A DNA stretch of 62,791 nucleotides from Planctomycetota bacterium (GCA_016209605.1 JACQVS010000220.1:1-62791); one strand, 5' to 3'; counted from the stretch's first letter, positions 26,715 through 35,555 are shown. The notes: generated by a model from the sequence alone, not told the origin. A program made the numbers and translations.

Positions 26715-29700
26715 ATGCGACGCTCTTCCGTTCACCTGGCTGCCCTGATCCTGTTAGAGGCGCTGCCGTTCCGATTCGCGCCGATCCGGACCGCGATGGG
26801 GGGCGAGCTCTTGATCGCCGCCAGCTCGGCGCGCGAGTCCTGGGAGCGCGACCTCGCCCTCCCGGAGGGCCTGAAGCTTTGCCTGGGCGGCAGCCTCTTT
26901 TCGAGCCCGGCGGTGGAGCGCAGCCGCGGGCAAGTCCCGCTCGAGCTGCTCGAGGCCTACGGCTACCAGGCCTACTCTCCTTCCTGGGATGACCTGGCGA
27001 GGGGCGAGGCGGCCGAGCTGGCCGCCCTGGCCTCTCGATCGAAAATCATCTTCCTCTGCGCCAACGCCCGCGCCGCCGGCGCTCCCCTGGGAAAGCCGTG
27101 GGCGGTGTGCCAGGCCGGCGGCCGGCGGATCGGCCTGCTCGGAGTGCTGTCGGCTCCAACCGGAGCGACCAAGCTGCCGGCGGGCCTCGAGGTGCTCGAT
27201 CCCAAGGCGGCGGTCCAGGAGGCGATCCCTCGCCTCGCCGAGGCCGATGTCGTCCTGCTCCTCGTCTGCGGAGAGCCGCAGCTGGCGCTGGACCTCCTCA
27301 AGGCCTTTCCGCGAATCCAGCTCTGCCTTTTTTCAGCAGGTGGGCCCGCCACCCCGGAGCCGGTAGAAATCGGCGGGCGCTGGCTCTGGCAGGTCCCCCG
27401 CGGCGGCGGGATCCTGAGCCGGGGGGCGGTCGCATTCGAGGGCAAGAAAATGACCGGGGTGAAAAATGCCTTCCTCGGCGGCGAGCTGGTGGAGGCCTAC
27501 GCGCGCCGCCGCCAGGAGCTTCTCGCCGCTCGCGGCCTCGAGCTCGATCCCGCGGTGCGGATCACCCGCGCGGCGCGGCCGCCGGCCGGTATCGAAGAAG
27601 GGAAGATCGGTGTAGGGGCGGCGGCGCTCGAGCCGGGAAAGTTCTTTCCCCTCGGCCTCTCGGCGCACAATCGGGCGGTGCGCTTGCGGATCCCGGGCAT
27701 GGCGCTTCAGGCGAGCTACGGCGAAGTCCAGGCTCCGAGAGGCCGGCAGCTCCTCGTCCTCGACACCGAGTGGCAGAACCTCATCCCCCTCACCCTGGTT
27801 TACGAAAATCAAGTGCCTACGGAGTACCGCATCCCCCAGCTCGGCGACCACCTCTATTCGGTGGTGAACGGCCGCGAGCTGGCGCGCCTGCCGGCGGAGC
27901 CGCCGCCGGGCCATCTGCCGGTCCGGGACTTCCGCCTCGAGCGGATCGGCTCCACCCTGCGGGGGAAGGCGGTGTTCGAGGTCGCCGAGCCGGCCCCTGG
28001 AAAAGGCTTCACCTCGCTCGAGCTGCGCTTCTACGATTACGCCCACGGCCACGCCTTCCTGCCGCTCCTGGCGGCAGGCCAAGGTCCGGAAGCCGCCGCG
28101 GCCAAGGCCGTGGCGCCGCTCGCCAAAAACGAGGTGGTGGAGGGGGGCATCTTCGGCCTCGCCAGGGCGAAGGAGCTGGATGGGCCGCCGGCTCCCGAGG
28201 GGATGGTTTTCATTTCCCTCGACTTCCGCGCCCGCAGCCTCTTCGAATTGCAAGCTGAGGCCGCCGCCTTTCGCCCCGGCGCCCGGAAAGGTGAGAAGCT
28301 CGCCGTCGGCACGGTGGCGGACTGGCAGGAAGCGCACCGGCACTCGCAGCTCGTCGTCGATGGGGAATACGGCTTCGCTCCCCGGCCCGAGTCGGCGCTG
28401 CCGCCGTCGCCTCGATTCCTCCCCGACGTCATGACCGGCGGCAGCCTGGTCTTCCTCGCCCCGGATAAATCTTCCTCGCTAGAGCTGCGCTGCGAGTTCC
28501 CCAACGCCCGGGCGCCGGGCCGGAGCGAGATCATCCGGCCGCGGGCTTTGACGTTCTCCATCGAGGGAGTCCGGCCCGCCCTGCCCGAGCCGGAGAGCCT
28601 CGCCAAGGTTGAAGATGGCGGCATCTTCGAGGTGGGGGTGCTGGGTCAAGGCGCCGCGGCGGAGTTCGCTGGCGTGAAGGCCGAGGAGGAGAAGTTCTTG
28701 ATCCTCGACGTTCTGGTGAAGAACCGCGGCGAGGGGACGGAGTTCTTCCAGACCCGCGAGCAGCTCAAATACACGGCGGAAAGCGGCGAGCAACGGGGGA
28801 TTGACGAGGCGAGCTTCCAAGGGCCGCATCCCCCCGCGGATCTTCTCCTCGTGCCGGGGGGGGAGCGCCGCCGCTTCCAGGCCGTCTACAAGATTCCAAA
28901 AAGTGAAAAGCGGCCGCGCTTGGCCTACGCCGGCGTCACCCTGGCAAAAGTGCTGGATCTCAAGCCCCTGGAGGAGGCGCCGGCGGTGGCTGTGGCCGGC
29001 CCCCCGAAAGAAGGGGCCAAGGAAGGCGCCAAGCCGCCGGCCAAGCAGAAAGCCCAGGAGCCGCCTCCTCCAGCGCTGGCGGATAAACCCGATAAAATCG
29101 TCAAGGCCGAGAAGGAAGAGGAAAAGAAAACGCCCGAGAAGAAGCCCGCCAAGCCGCCGGCCAGGAAGAAGGCCGGCAAGGAGGCGGGCCGGATCGCCGC
29201 CCGGCAGGACCGGCAGCCGCAAGGGATCGCCGGCGTCGGCCTCACCGCCGAGCAGGTGAACCGCGCCATCGACCGCGGCGCCGAGTTCCTCTGGAACCTG
29301 CTCAAGGAGGAGATCAAGCCAGGGTATCCCCTGGGGTATTACCATGAGCACTACCTCGCCTGCCAGGCGCTGGTGCACGCCGGCGCGCACCGGCGCTTCC
29401 CCGACTTTGACGCCCGGCTGCACGAGTTCCTGGCCAAGGCTCAGCCCTGGAGAGGAGGCACTTACCTGTCTGGAATCTTCGCCATGACCATCGAGGGCTA
29501 CGGCGACCCTTCCTTCCTGCCGCAGCTCCGCCGGGCGGCGCGATACCTGCTTGAGAACCAGGGGCCCCAGGGGTCCTTCGGCTACGGGGTCAAGGTCGCC
29601 GAGGAGCTGTTCCACGACCCGGCGGAGGACCGCGCGCTCCGGATCTCGGGCGGCCAGCCGCTCGAGGGGCCGGGGGCCGCGGGCGAGGAGCTGAAGCGGC

Positions 29701-31235
29701 TGACCGAGTGGGAGAAAGGGCAGGACGGAGACAACTCCTGCTCGCAGTTCTCGCTCCTCGGCCTTCACACCGCCTCGCGCTCCAGGCTGCGGCAGCCAGC
29801 CGAGGTCTGGAAGCGCAACCTGGAGGCTTACCGCAAGCGGCAGAACCCGGACGGCGGCTGGGGCTACACCACCGGCGGCTCCTACGGCAGCATGAGTTGC
29901 GCCGGCATCTGCGCCCTGGCCATCTGCCGGCACGAGCTGGGCGAGGGAGATCCGGCCGCCGACGAGGGCATCGAGAAGGGGCTCGCCTGGCTGGATGGCA
30001 ACTTCTCGGTCACGGAAAATCCGCAGCGCGGGGACTGGACCTATTACTACCTTTACTCCCTCGAGCGCGTCGGCCGAATCCTCGACACCGAGTTCATCGG
30101 AGAACACGAGTGGTACCCGGTGGGGGCGCGCCAGCTGGTTTCGGCGCAACTGGCCAACGGCAGCTGGGTGGGAGAGGGATCCGAGAAGGATCCCCGGCTG
30201 GCCACCGGCTTCGCGCTCCTCTTCCTGACTCGGGCCACCCCCACCTTGAAGGTGGAGATGAAGCGCGGCGGCAAGGGGATCCTCAAGACCGGCATCGCCC
30301 TTTCCGCCCGCAACCGCTATTACATCATCCTCGACGGCTCGGGCTCCATGCTCGCGGAGATGGAGGGAAAGCAGAAGTTCGAGATCGCCCGCGACGCGGT
30401 CGCCGCTCTGATCAACGATCTGGCCGACTCCTCGGAGGTGGCGCTGCGGGTCTACGGGCATCGTAAGCGCTCCATCGAGCCGGGATCGAACGAGGACACG
30501 GCGCTCGAGATCCCCATGAAGCCTCTCGCCAAGAAGGAGTTTCTCGCCAAGCTGAAGTCGCTGCGCGCCCGCGGCAAGACGCCGCTGGCCCGCAGCCTGC
30601 TCGAGGCCCGGCGGGACCTCTCCGGCGCCGGGGAGGAGAATCCGGTCACGGCGGTGCTCCTCACCGACGGCGGCGAGGACACCCTGCCGCGGCAGGACCC
30701 GCTCAAGGCGGCGGAGGAGTTCGGCAAGCTGAAGGGGGTGTCGCTGCACGTCATCGGCTTCGACATCGGCCGCGAGGACTGGAGCAAGCAGCTCCTCGAG
30801 ATCGCGGCGCGGGCGGGAGGCCGTTACTGGCCCGCGACCCGGTCGGCGGCGCTGTACCAGGAGCTGCGGGCGGCCGTCCTGGGCGTGCCGGAGCAGTTCA
30901 TCGTCCTGGACCAGGGCCAGAAGGAGGCGGCGCGGGGGAGCTTCGGCGACTCGAGGACCCTGGCGGAGGGAAAGTACACCCTCAAGACCGACTTCGCCGG
31001 CCAGGCCTTCCAGGAGGAGTTCTGGATCAACACCGACGCGACCACGGCGGTCATCTTCAATGCCGAAAAGGCGTCCGGACCGGGCTCCAAGGCGGCCAAA
31101 AAAGGCGGCCCGGCGGCCAAAACGGAGCCATCCAAGCCGCCGGCCGCCGCCAACAAATTCTGCACCGGCTGCGGCAAGCCGCTCAAGCCCGGCGCCAGGT
31201 TCTGCACCGACTGCGGCGCCAAGGTGAAGGGGTGA
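26715..31235 (+). CDS. Giant multidomain protein: nucleotidase-like, cyclase-like barrel, VWA, zinc ribbon
   Basis: This 1506-residue protein has these regions in order. An N-terminal hydrophobic signal comes first. A degenerate 5'-nucleotidase/metallophosphatase-like domain follows (about 30-240), where the metal-binding GNH motif is absent. Then come an unrecognised beta-rich region (250-740), an Ala/Pro/Lys-rich low-complexity linker (about 755-840), an alpha/alpha barrel like terpene cyclases/prenyltransferases (about 845-1180, with QNPDGGWGYTTGG), and a von Willebrand A domain (about 1200-1395) with MIDAS DGSGS at Asp1207. A C-terminal zinc ribbon has Cys1483, Cys1486, Cys1497 and Cys1500. 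Start 26715 follows AAAGGAGG. No function is known. The assortment suggests a cell-surface or envelope scaffold working with the transglutaminase-like partner. Confidence 0.75.
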   Translation: MRRSSVHLAALILLEALPFRFAPIRTAMGGELLIAASSARESWERDLALPEGLKLCLGGSLFSSPAVERSRGQVPLELLEAYGYQAYSPSWDDLARGEAAELAALASRSKIIFLCANARAAGAPLGKPWAVCQAGGRRIGLLGVLSAPTGATKLPAGLEVLDPKAAVQEAIPRLAEADVVLLLVCGEPQLALDLLKAFPRIQLCLFSAGGPATPEPVEIGGRWLWQVPRGGGILSRGAVAFEGKKMTGVKNAFLGGELVEAYARRRQELLAARGLELDPAVRITRAARPPAGIEEGKIGVGAAALEPGKFFPLGLSAHNRAVRLRIPGMALQASYGEVQAPRGRQLLVLDTEWQNLIPLTLVYENQVPTEYRIPQLGDHLYSVVNGRELARLPAEPPPGHLPVRDFRLERIGSTLRGKAVFEVAEPAPGKGFTSLELRFYDYAHGHAFLPLLAAGQGPEAAAAKAVAPLAKNEVVEGGIFGLARAKELDGPPAPEGMVFISLDFRARSLFELQAEAAAFRPGARKGEKLAVGTVADWQEAHRHSQLVVDGEYGFAPRPESALPPSPRFLPDVMTGGSLVFLAPDKSSSLELRCEFPNARAPGRSEIIRPRALTFSIEGVRPALPEPESLAKVEDGGIFEVGVLGQGAAAEFAGVKAEEEKFLILDVLVKNRGEGTEFFQTREQLKYTAESGEQRGIDEASFQGPHPPADLLLVPGGERRRFQAVYKIPKSEKRPRLAYAGVTLAKVLDLKPLEEAPAVAVAGPPKEGAKEGAKPPAKQKAQEPPPPALADKPDKIVKAEKEEEKKTPEKKPAKPPARKKAGKEAGRIAARQDRQPQGIAGVGLTAEQVNRAIDRGAEFLWNLLKEEIKPGYPLGYYHEHYLACQALVHAGAHRRFPDFDARLHEFLAKAQPWRGGTYLSGIFAMTIEGYGDPSFLPQLRRAARYLLENQGPQGSFGYGVKVAEELFHDPAEDRALRISGGQPLEGPGAAGEELKRLTEWEKGQDGDNSCSQFSLLGLHTASRSRLRQPAEVWKRNLEAYRKRQNPDGGWGYTTGGSYGSMSCAGICALAICRHELGEGDPAADEGIEKGLAWLDGNFSVTENPQRGDWTYYYLYSLERVGRILDTEFIGEHEWYPVGARQLVSAQLANGSWVGEGSEKDPRLATGFALLFLTRATPTLKVEMKRGGKGILKTGIALSARNRYYIILDGSGSMLAEMEGKQKFEIARDAVAALINDLADSSEVALRVYGHRKRSIEPGSNEDTALEIPMKPLAKKEFLAKLKSLRARGKTPLARSLLEARRDLSGAGEENPVTAVLLTDGGEDTLPRQDPLKAAEEFGKLKGVSLHVIGFDIGREDWSKQLLEIAARAGGRYWPATRSAALYQELRAAVLGVPEQFIVLDQGQKEAARGSFGDSRTLAEGKYTLKTDFAGQAFQEEFWINTDATTAVIFNAEKASGPGSKAAKKGGPAAKTEPSKPPAAANKFCTGCGKPLKPGARFCTDCGAKVKG

Positions 31236-31271
31236 AGGACGGGATACGGTAAACACAGCAGGAGGTTCTCA

Positions 31272-31712
31272 ATGCAGCACCTAAAAATGGCATCGGTTGT
31301 CGGTGTGGCGGTATTTCTCGGGGGGGTGGGCTGCAATCTTGCAAAACGGCCGAACCCCGAGGTGATAGAGATGAGATTTTGTCGGGAGCTTGATCTTCTT
31401 GAAAAATTGGCGAGTGGCGGCCGGGAGGTCGATGAAGAAGTTAAGAAGGCTTTTGAGTCGCCGGATATTCATGGCGCATTTGTAGTGAATAAATATATCA
31501 ATTATGGCCGAGCATTAACATTAGTCAAAAATTACTCTGATGAATTCAGTAATGCTGAAAAGCATTGGCATTTTCGCTCTAATCCAAGTCTGCAAGCCCC
31601 CGTTGTCAATGTGATTGGCGAATTCGCTCTTTATGAAAAGCAGCTAAAGACACAAGCGGAAGAACTCAAGGGATACGAAATCGCAGTCAGCCTGAAGGCG
31701 CTTGAGGACTAG
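31272..31712 (+). CDS. Small lipoprotein of unknown function
   Basis: This 146-residue protein has a lipoprotein signal (VFLGGVGC, Cys21). The mature part is helical and charged with no recognised domain. AGGAGG lies a few bases upstream, so the start is well supported. Base composition is visibly richer in A and T than the neighbouring giant genes, which suggests a different origin. It is the last intact gene before the decayed mobile region. Confidence 0.6.
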   Translation: MQHLKMASVVGVAVFLGGVGCNLAKRPNPEVIEMRFCRELDLLEKLASGGREVDEEVKKAFESPDIHGAFVVNKYINYGRALTLVKNYSDEFSNAEKHWHFRSNPSLQAPVVNVIGEFALYEKQLKTQAEELKGYEIAVSLKALED

Positions 31713-31726
31713 GTAGTTTTTGTTTC

Positions 31727-31837
31727 TCAGTTCTCGACCATGATATCGAAGGGGCGATTTCGGCGCCAACGTAATTGGTTGGGCCACTGATGCATAACCG
31801 GGACCAGAGTCGCCAGCGATTCATCACCCGATACCTG
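31727..31837 (-). pseudogene. vapC-like 3' remnant interrupted by a MITE
   Basis: The minus strand ends ...RWRRNRPFDIMVEN-stop, which closely matches the C-terminus of the intact VapC at 35640-36053 (RWGRNRPFEILVES). At DNA level 17 bases, TCGAAGGGGCGATTTCG, are identical (31746-31762 versus 35659-35675). Upstream codons remain open across the MITE insertion point when the element is removed, but show only weak PIN resemblance. It is a remnant of a toxin gene. Confidence 0.4.
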
Positions 31838-32008
31838 TGTCGTGTCCTACATTATTTGAAATTGGCATCTCACAATGTTTGAGAATAAAAGTAGGTCCTG
31901 GCGAACACCCATGGGCATAAATTTATTTGTGTTAATTTTTTGAGCTATTGCCCACAACTGCAGTCATTCTCAACGAGATACGGTTATCAAAAAACGCGGG
32001 ACACGACA
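31838..32008. mobile_element. 171-bp MITE-like element with 10-bp TIRs and 6-bp TSD
   Basis: The element is bounded by perfect 10-bp terminal inverted repeats: TGTCGTGTCC at 31838-31847 and its complement GGACACGACA at 31999-32008. It is flanked on both sides by the direct repeat TACCTG (31832-31837 and 32009-32014), a clean target-site duplication. The interior is A+T-rich and non-coding, so it cannot move itself. Ends starting TGT occur in several IS families (for example IS3, IS21 and IS481); I do not assign one. The rest of the gene-free stretch 31713-32156 holds only the vapC remnant. Confidence 0.8.
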
Positions 32009-32156
32009 TACCTGCTCACTCGTAAGATGACAATTCAGTAGCGATTGTGTGCCTATCTCCCTGGATCAAATGGAGAATGATCTCAAAAAGTTTGAACCGC
32101 CTGGATAAACAGCATCTGTGGAGGATCGAAACTTGAGAACCCTATTGAAGGTTGGT

Positions 32157-32450
32157 TTATTTGCGCCGGCGCCAGATGTGCGGATTCCGCCGTCCGTGAA
32201 AACAGGCGACCACGACCACTTGGCCATCGACGATTCGGTAGTAGAGGCCGTAGGGGAAGCTTTTCAGGAGGACGCGGCGGGTTTTTCGGTGCATGACCGG
32301 GTAGCGCTCGGGATTCTGATGAACGGCCTCTACCGCGACCCTCACAGCGGCCAGGAAATTCTCGCCGAGCCCGGGACTTCTGGCCTCGTACCAACGGTAG
32401 GCCTCCTCGACGTCCGCTGCCGCCTACGGGCGGAAGATGGGCAAGATCAC
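32157..32450 (-). pseudogene. ParE-type toxin gene with in-frame amber stop
   Basis: From GTG 32450, whose first bases overlap the antitoxin stop (GTGA), the frame encodes VILPIFRP and then a TAG at 32424-32426. It resumes immediately as AAADVEEAYRWYEARSPGLGENFLAAV. The rest is a canonical RelE/ParE toxin ending FHGRRNPHIWRRRK. The stop sits where related toxins usually have Glu (GAG), so one base change would create it. The start, overlap and downstream sequence are otherwise perfect. It is either an inactivated toxin or a sequence error. Re-initiation at an internal ATG would give only 62 residues. Confidence 0.8.
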
Positions 32451-32668
32451 CGCTTGGATTTCCTGATTCGATGGAACACTTCATCCCAGGGGATGCCGAG
32501 GGCTCCATCGCGCTCGAGGTCGTCCAGCCTCCGATCGAGTTCCTCTTCTTGCGCCGCGGTCAGTGGGAGGGCCTCCGGTTTACGGGAAAGGCTATCCCAA
32601 ATCTCATCAAGGAGTTTCAACTGCTCATCGATGGTCATTTCGCTTACCTTGAAAACAGCTCTAGCCAT
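32447..32668 (-). CDS. Addiction-module antitoxin (ParD-like, PF09720 type)
   Basis: This 73-residue protein matches the short helical addiction-module family. TIDEQLKLLDEIWDSLSR is followed by LPLTAAQEEELDRRLDDLE and the C-terminal IPWDEVFHRIR that contacts the toxin. The stop overlaps the toxin start by four bases (GTGA), which is normal coupling for this pair. It appears intact although its toxin carries a stop codon. Confidence 0.85.
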   Translation of the reverse strand: MARAVFKVSEMTIDEQLKLLDEIWDSLSRKPEALPLTAAQEEELDRRLDDLERDGALGIPWDEVFHRIRKSKR

Positions 32669-32755
32669 ACCCAGAGTATCGCACCGAGATCGCCCTTTGG
32701 CAAGGTTGCACTCAAGATCAGCATTGAACTGGATTGGAGAAGAAGCGGAGTCATC

Positions 32756-32855
32756 ATGTCGAACGTATCAACCCCAGAACTGACCCCTATCGAGGTCCGC
32801 TCCGAGATAGTGCGGTCGATCGAGCTTGACCTCGTCGGGCCATCCATTGGCTATC
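32756..32855 (+). pseudogene. drmA: drmA 5' fragment (DISARM helicase start)
   Basis: ATG 32756 begins a frame (TPELTPIEVRSEIVRSIELDLVGP) that resembles the N-terminus of DrmA, the SNF2-like helicase of DISARM systems. Family resemblance stops after about 33 codons, so the remaining >1000 codons are missing. The next bases (about 32850-32935) read on the minus strand as a FlgD-like C-terminal fragment, and DrmB follows. It is a remnant left by deletion or recombination. Confidence 0.55.
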
Positions 32856-34382
32856 ACCCAGGACGTTCAGGATCGCCAGGTGAACGGGACCCGCTCGCGA
32901 CACCTCGTACCGCGCCGATCCCTGACTCGCGGCAAATATATCGACCGCGACCGGAAACCGCGTCCCGTGGTCCCGGTCCGTTTCGTGCGCGCTTGCCGGG
33001 CCGGCCACATTGGAGACATCGAATGGCATTCCTATGTCCACCGCGGGCAGACCACCTGCAGGCGAGAACTCTTCATGGACGAGCGGGGCACGAGCGGCGA
33101 CCTCTCCGAGGTATGGGTTCGCTGCGCTTGCGGAGCCGAGCGGCCGATGACCGATGCGGGGAAGCTGGAGACGAGGTCGCTGGGGAACTGCGATGGCTCA
33201 CGGCCATGGCTCGGGCTCTATGCGAGCGAGGGCTGCGGCGATATCAATCGGCTCCTCATCCGCACCGCCAGCAATGCCTACTTCCCCCAGCTTATGAGCG
33301 TGATCTCCCTTCCCAGCCGCGATGAGGACCTCGAGAAGGCCATCGATCCGGTTTGGGAGCACTTCCTCCAGTACGTGCAGGACAAGGATGAACTCAGCAA
33401 GGAACGCGGCCGGAAACCGCCGGTGAGGGAGGCGCTCAAGGGATTCACGGACGAGGAGGTCTTCAACGCCATCCGAGTCCGCCGAGGCGAGGGAGGAGAT
33501 GCGCCTGGGAAATCGGTCAAGCAGGCCGAGATCGAGACTCTCACTGCCGCCGAAGACGAGGTTGGCCAGGACCGCCCGGATGGGAACTTCTATGCCCGAG
33601 CGCTGCCCCAGAAAAGGTGGGAGGCATCCTGGATGGCGGTTGTGGAGCGCATCGTACTCATTCACCGTTTGCGGGAGGTCGTGGCCCAGGTCGGGTTCAC
33701 GCGCTTCGAGGCTTTGTCCCCAGACATCGATGGCGAGCTCGAGGTCGGCGTGAGGCGTGCCGATCTCTCACAGCATGCCGACTGGCTCCCCGCGATCGAG
33801 AACCGCGGTGAGGGCATCTTCCTCGGGTTCCGAAAGGAGGCCGTAGATCAGTGGCTCAAAAAGGAGGCCGTCCAGTCCCGCGGCCAGCAGCTTATCGGGG
33901 GCTTTGATTGCTGGAAGGCCGATCATCACGGGACGAAGCACAAGTTCCCAGGGCTCGCTTACATCATGCTTCACTCCCTCTCGCATCTCCTGATCACCGC
34001 CGTATCGCTCGAGTGCGGTTACCCGGCAAGCGCCATCCGTGAGCGCATCTACGCCAGCGCCGCGGGCTATGGCGTTCTCCTTTTCACCGGGTCGCCGGAC
34101 GCGGAGGGGACGCTCGGCGGATTGGTCGAGGCAGGCCGGCGCATTCACTTCCATCTGAAGACTGCCCTCGATCTGGGAGAACTCTGCTCCAACGATCCGG
34201 TTTGCGCCCAGCACGCTCCGGACAACCAGCACGAGCGGCGCTTCCTCCTCGGGTCTGCCTGCCACGGGTGCCTCCTCATCGCCGAGACTTCCTGCGAGCA
34301 GCACAACGATTTCCTCGACCGGGCGCTGGTGGTGCCGACCGTCGACGACCAGGAAGCCGCCTTCATGAGGCCGGACGCATGA
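32826..34382 (+). pseudogene. drmB: drmB, 5'-truncated (DISARM DUF1998 protein)
   Basis: The frame carries most of DrmB. PVRFVRACRAGHIGDIEWHSYVHRG is reached at about residue 47. RTASNAYFPQLMSVISLPS and KFPGLAYIMLHSLSHLLI follow, then a C-terminal Cys cluster (CSNDPVC, ACHGCLLIAETSCEQ) of the DUF1998 domain. DrmB normally has roughly another 90 residues before this. Here the first ~40 codons of the frame look unrelated and are preceded directly by the drmA start. In DISARM, DrmA and DrmB form the core that senses incoming DNA. With drmA lost and drmB beheaded, the system should not work. The stop overlaps the drmC start by four bases. Confidence 0.75.
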
Positions 34383-35188
34383 TCTTCGAAACCTTGCGGG
34401 AATTGGGGGACGGGGACCTGCGCCAGATCGCCACCGCGCTCCGCTCGGGTTACCTCACGATTCCGATCACGCCACTAGCTCTGCAGAGATATGTCTCCGC
34501 GGGGACCGCGGCAGAAAGGGCGGCACGAGACCTCAATCAACTGTTCGACCAGGGGTTCCGGGAGGAGCAGCTCGCCACCTTGCTCGAGTTGGTTGCGGCG
34601 GACAGGGCTGGGCGGGATTTAGTCTCAGATGTCGTGGACCTCGTCTCGACAGGCCCGGAAACCCCTGGCGTCCCCAACCGGGATACGTGCGTGGTGGTCC
34701 GGGAGCTGTTCAAGGGGGCGCAAGACTCCATTATCGTGGCGGGTTATGCCATCCATAAAGGGCGTCAGGTCTTCCAGGCGCTCGCGGAACGACTGGACGG
34801 GAATCCGGAGCTCAAAGTGAAGATGTTCCTCGATGTTCAGCGACCGGCAAGAGACACGACGAAGGATTCCGACATCCTGGCCCGCTTCGCCGTCCGCTTC
34901 AGGACGACAGAATGGCCCGGCAAACGATTTCCGCAGATTTACTATGACCCGAGATCCCTGGAACTCGATCCCAGGAAGAGGGCGAGCCTGCACGCCAAGT
35001 GCATCGTGGCAGACCGGGAGCGAGCCTTCGTTTCCTCGGCCAACTTCACCGAGGCGGCACAGCTGAAAAACATCGAGGTCGGCCTGCTGATCCAAAGCCG
35101 GCCTCTGGCCGCCAAGCTGGCGGATCACTTCGAGGCCCTCGCCGAGGCTGGTCACCTGAAGCCGCTGCCGGGGCTGAAGGATTCGTAG
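34379..35188 (+). CDS. drmC: DrmC, phospholipase-D-like DISARM protein
   Basis: This 269-residue protein fits DrmC. An N-terminal helical part (LGDGDLRQIATALRSG) is followed by a PLD-family domain with VVRELFKGAQDSIIVAGYAIHKG and one HKD-type motif, LHAKCIVADRERAFVSSANFTEAA. A single HKD per chain is usual in the DISARM protein. ATG 34379 overlaps the drmB stop, preserving the native drmB-drmC coupling. The gene looks complete and ends one base before sequence belonging to a truncated sigma factor on the other strand. DrmC is an accessory component; no intact core remains here. Confidence 0.8.
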   Translation: MIFETLRELGDGDLRQIATALRSGYLTIPITPLALQRYVSAGTAAERAARDLNQLFDQGFREEQLATLLELVAADRAGRDLVSDVVDLVSTGPETPGVPNRDTCVVVRELFKGAQDSIIVAGYAIHKGRQVFQALAERLDGNPELKVKMFLDVQRPARDTTKDSDILARFAVRFRTTEWPGKRFPQIYYDPRSLELDPRKRASLHAKCIVADRERAFVSSANFTEAAQLKNIEVGLLIQSRPLAAKLADHFEALAEAGHLKPLPGLKDS

Positions 35189-35555
35189 CTGCCAGCGGCT
35201 CCGAGGTTGCCTGAGGGATGGCCCCGCGGTAAAGGGAAATCTCGCGGCGGGCGTCCCGGGCCTGGGCCCCGAGGTGGTGGCGGTGGAGGGCCTGGAGCTT
35301 CATGCCGGCGAGGAAACGGATCCAGAGGAAGAAGGGCTGGCCGGGCTTCTCGAGGTAGCGGTCGAGGCAGCGGGCCGACTCGATGAAGGTCTCCTGGAGC
35401 ACATCGGAGGGGCTGACCCTCCCCTTGAGGCGCCGGTCCATGCGCAGCTTGACCATGCGCCGGAGGCGGTCCTGGTGCTGGAGGAGCAGCTCCGCCAGGA
35501 GCTGCTCGCGCTCCTTCGGGCTCTTCAGCCCCTGGAGCCGCTGGGTTTCGCTCAT
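35189..35555 (-). pseudogene. ECF-like sigma factor, 3'-truncated at the DISARM edge
   Basis: From ATG 35555 (GAGGAAG ribosome site upstream) the frame gives a planctomycete-type ECF sigma region 2: LLLQHQDRLRRMVKLRMDRR, VSPSDVLQETFIESARCLDRY, PFFLWIRFLAGMKL. The linker then reads REISLYRGAIPQATSEPLAA and family resemblance stops at 35189, exactly where drmC ends on the other strand. Region 4, the DNA -35 reader, is missing. The frame continues antisense through drmC to 35046. It marks a recombination junction. Function is probably lost. Confidence 0.75.

Noticed and set aside
28479..31256. 925-codon minus-strand open frame opposite the giant VWA gene
   Set aside because: The sense strand encodes clear VWA, cyclase-like and zinc-ribbon motifs. 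The antisense translation is low-complexity.
31838..32008. Assigning the MITE to a specific IS family
   Set aside because: The 10-bp ends and 6-bp duplication alone fit several families, and no transposase gene is present in the window.
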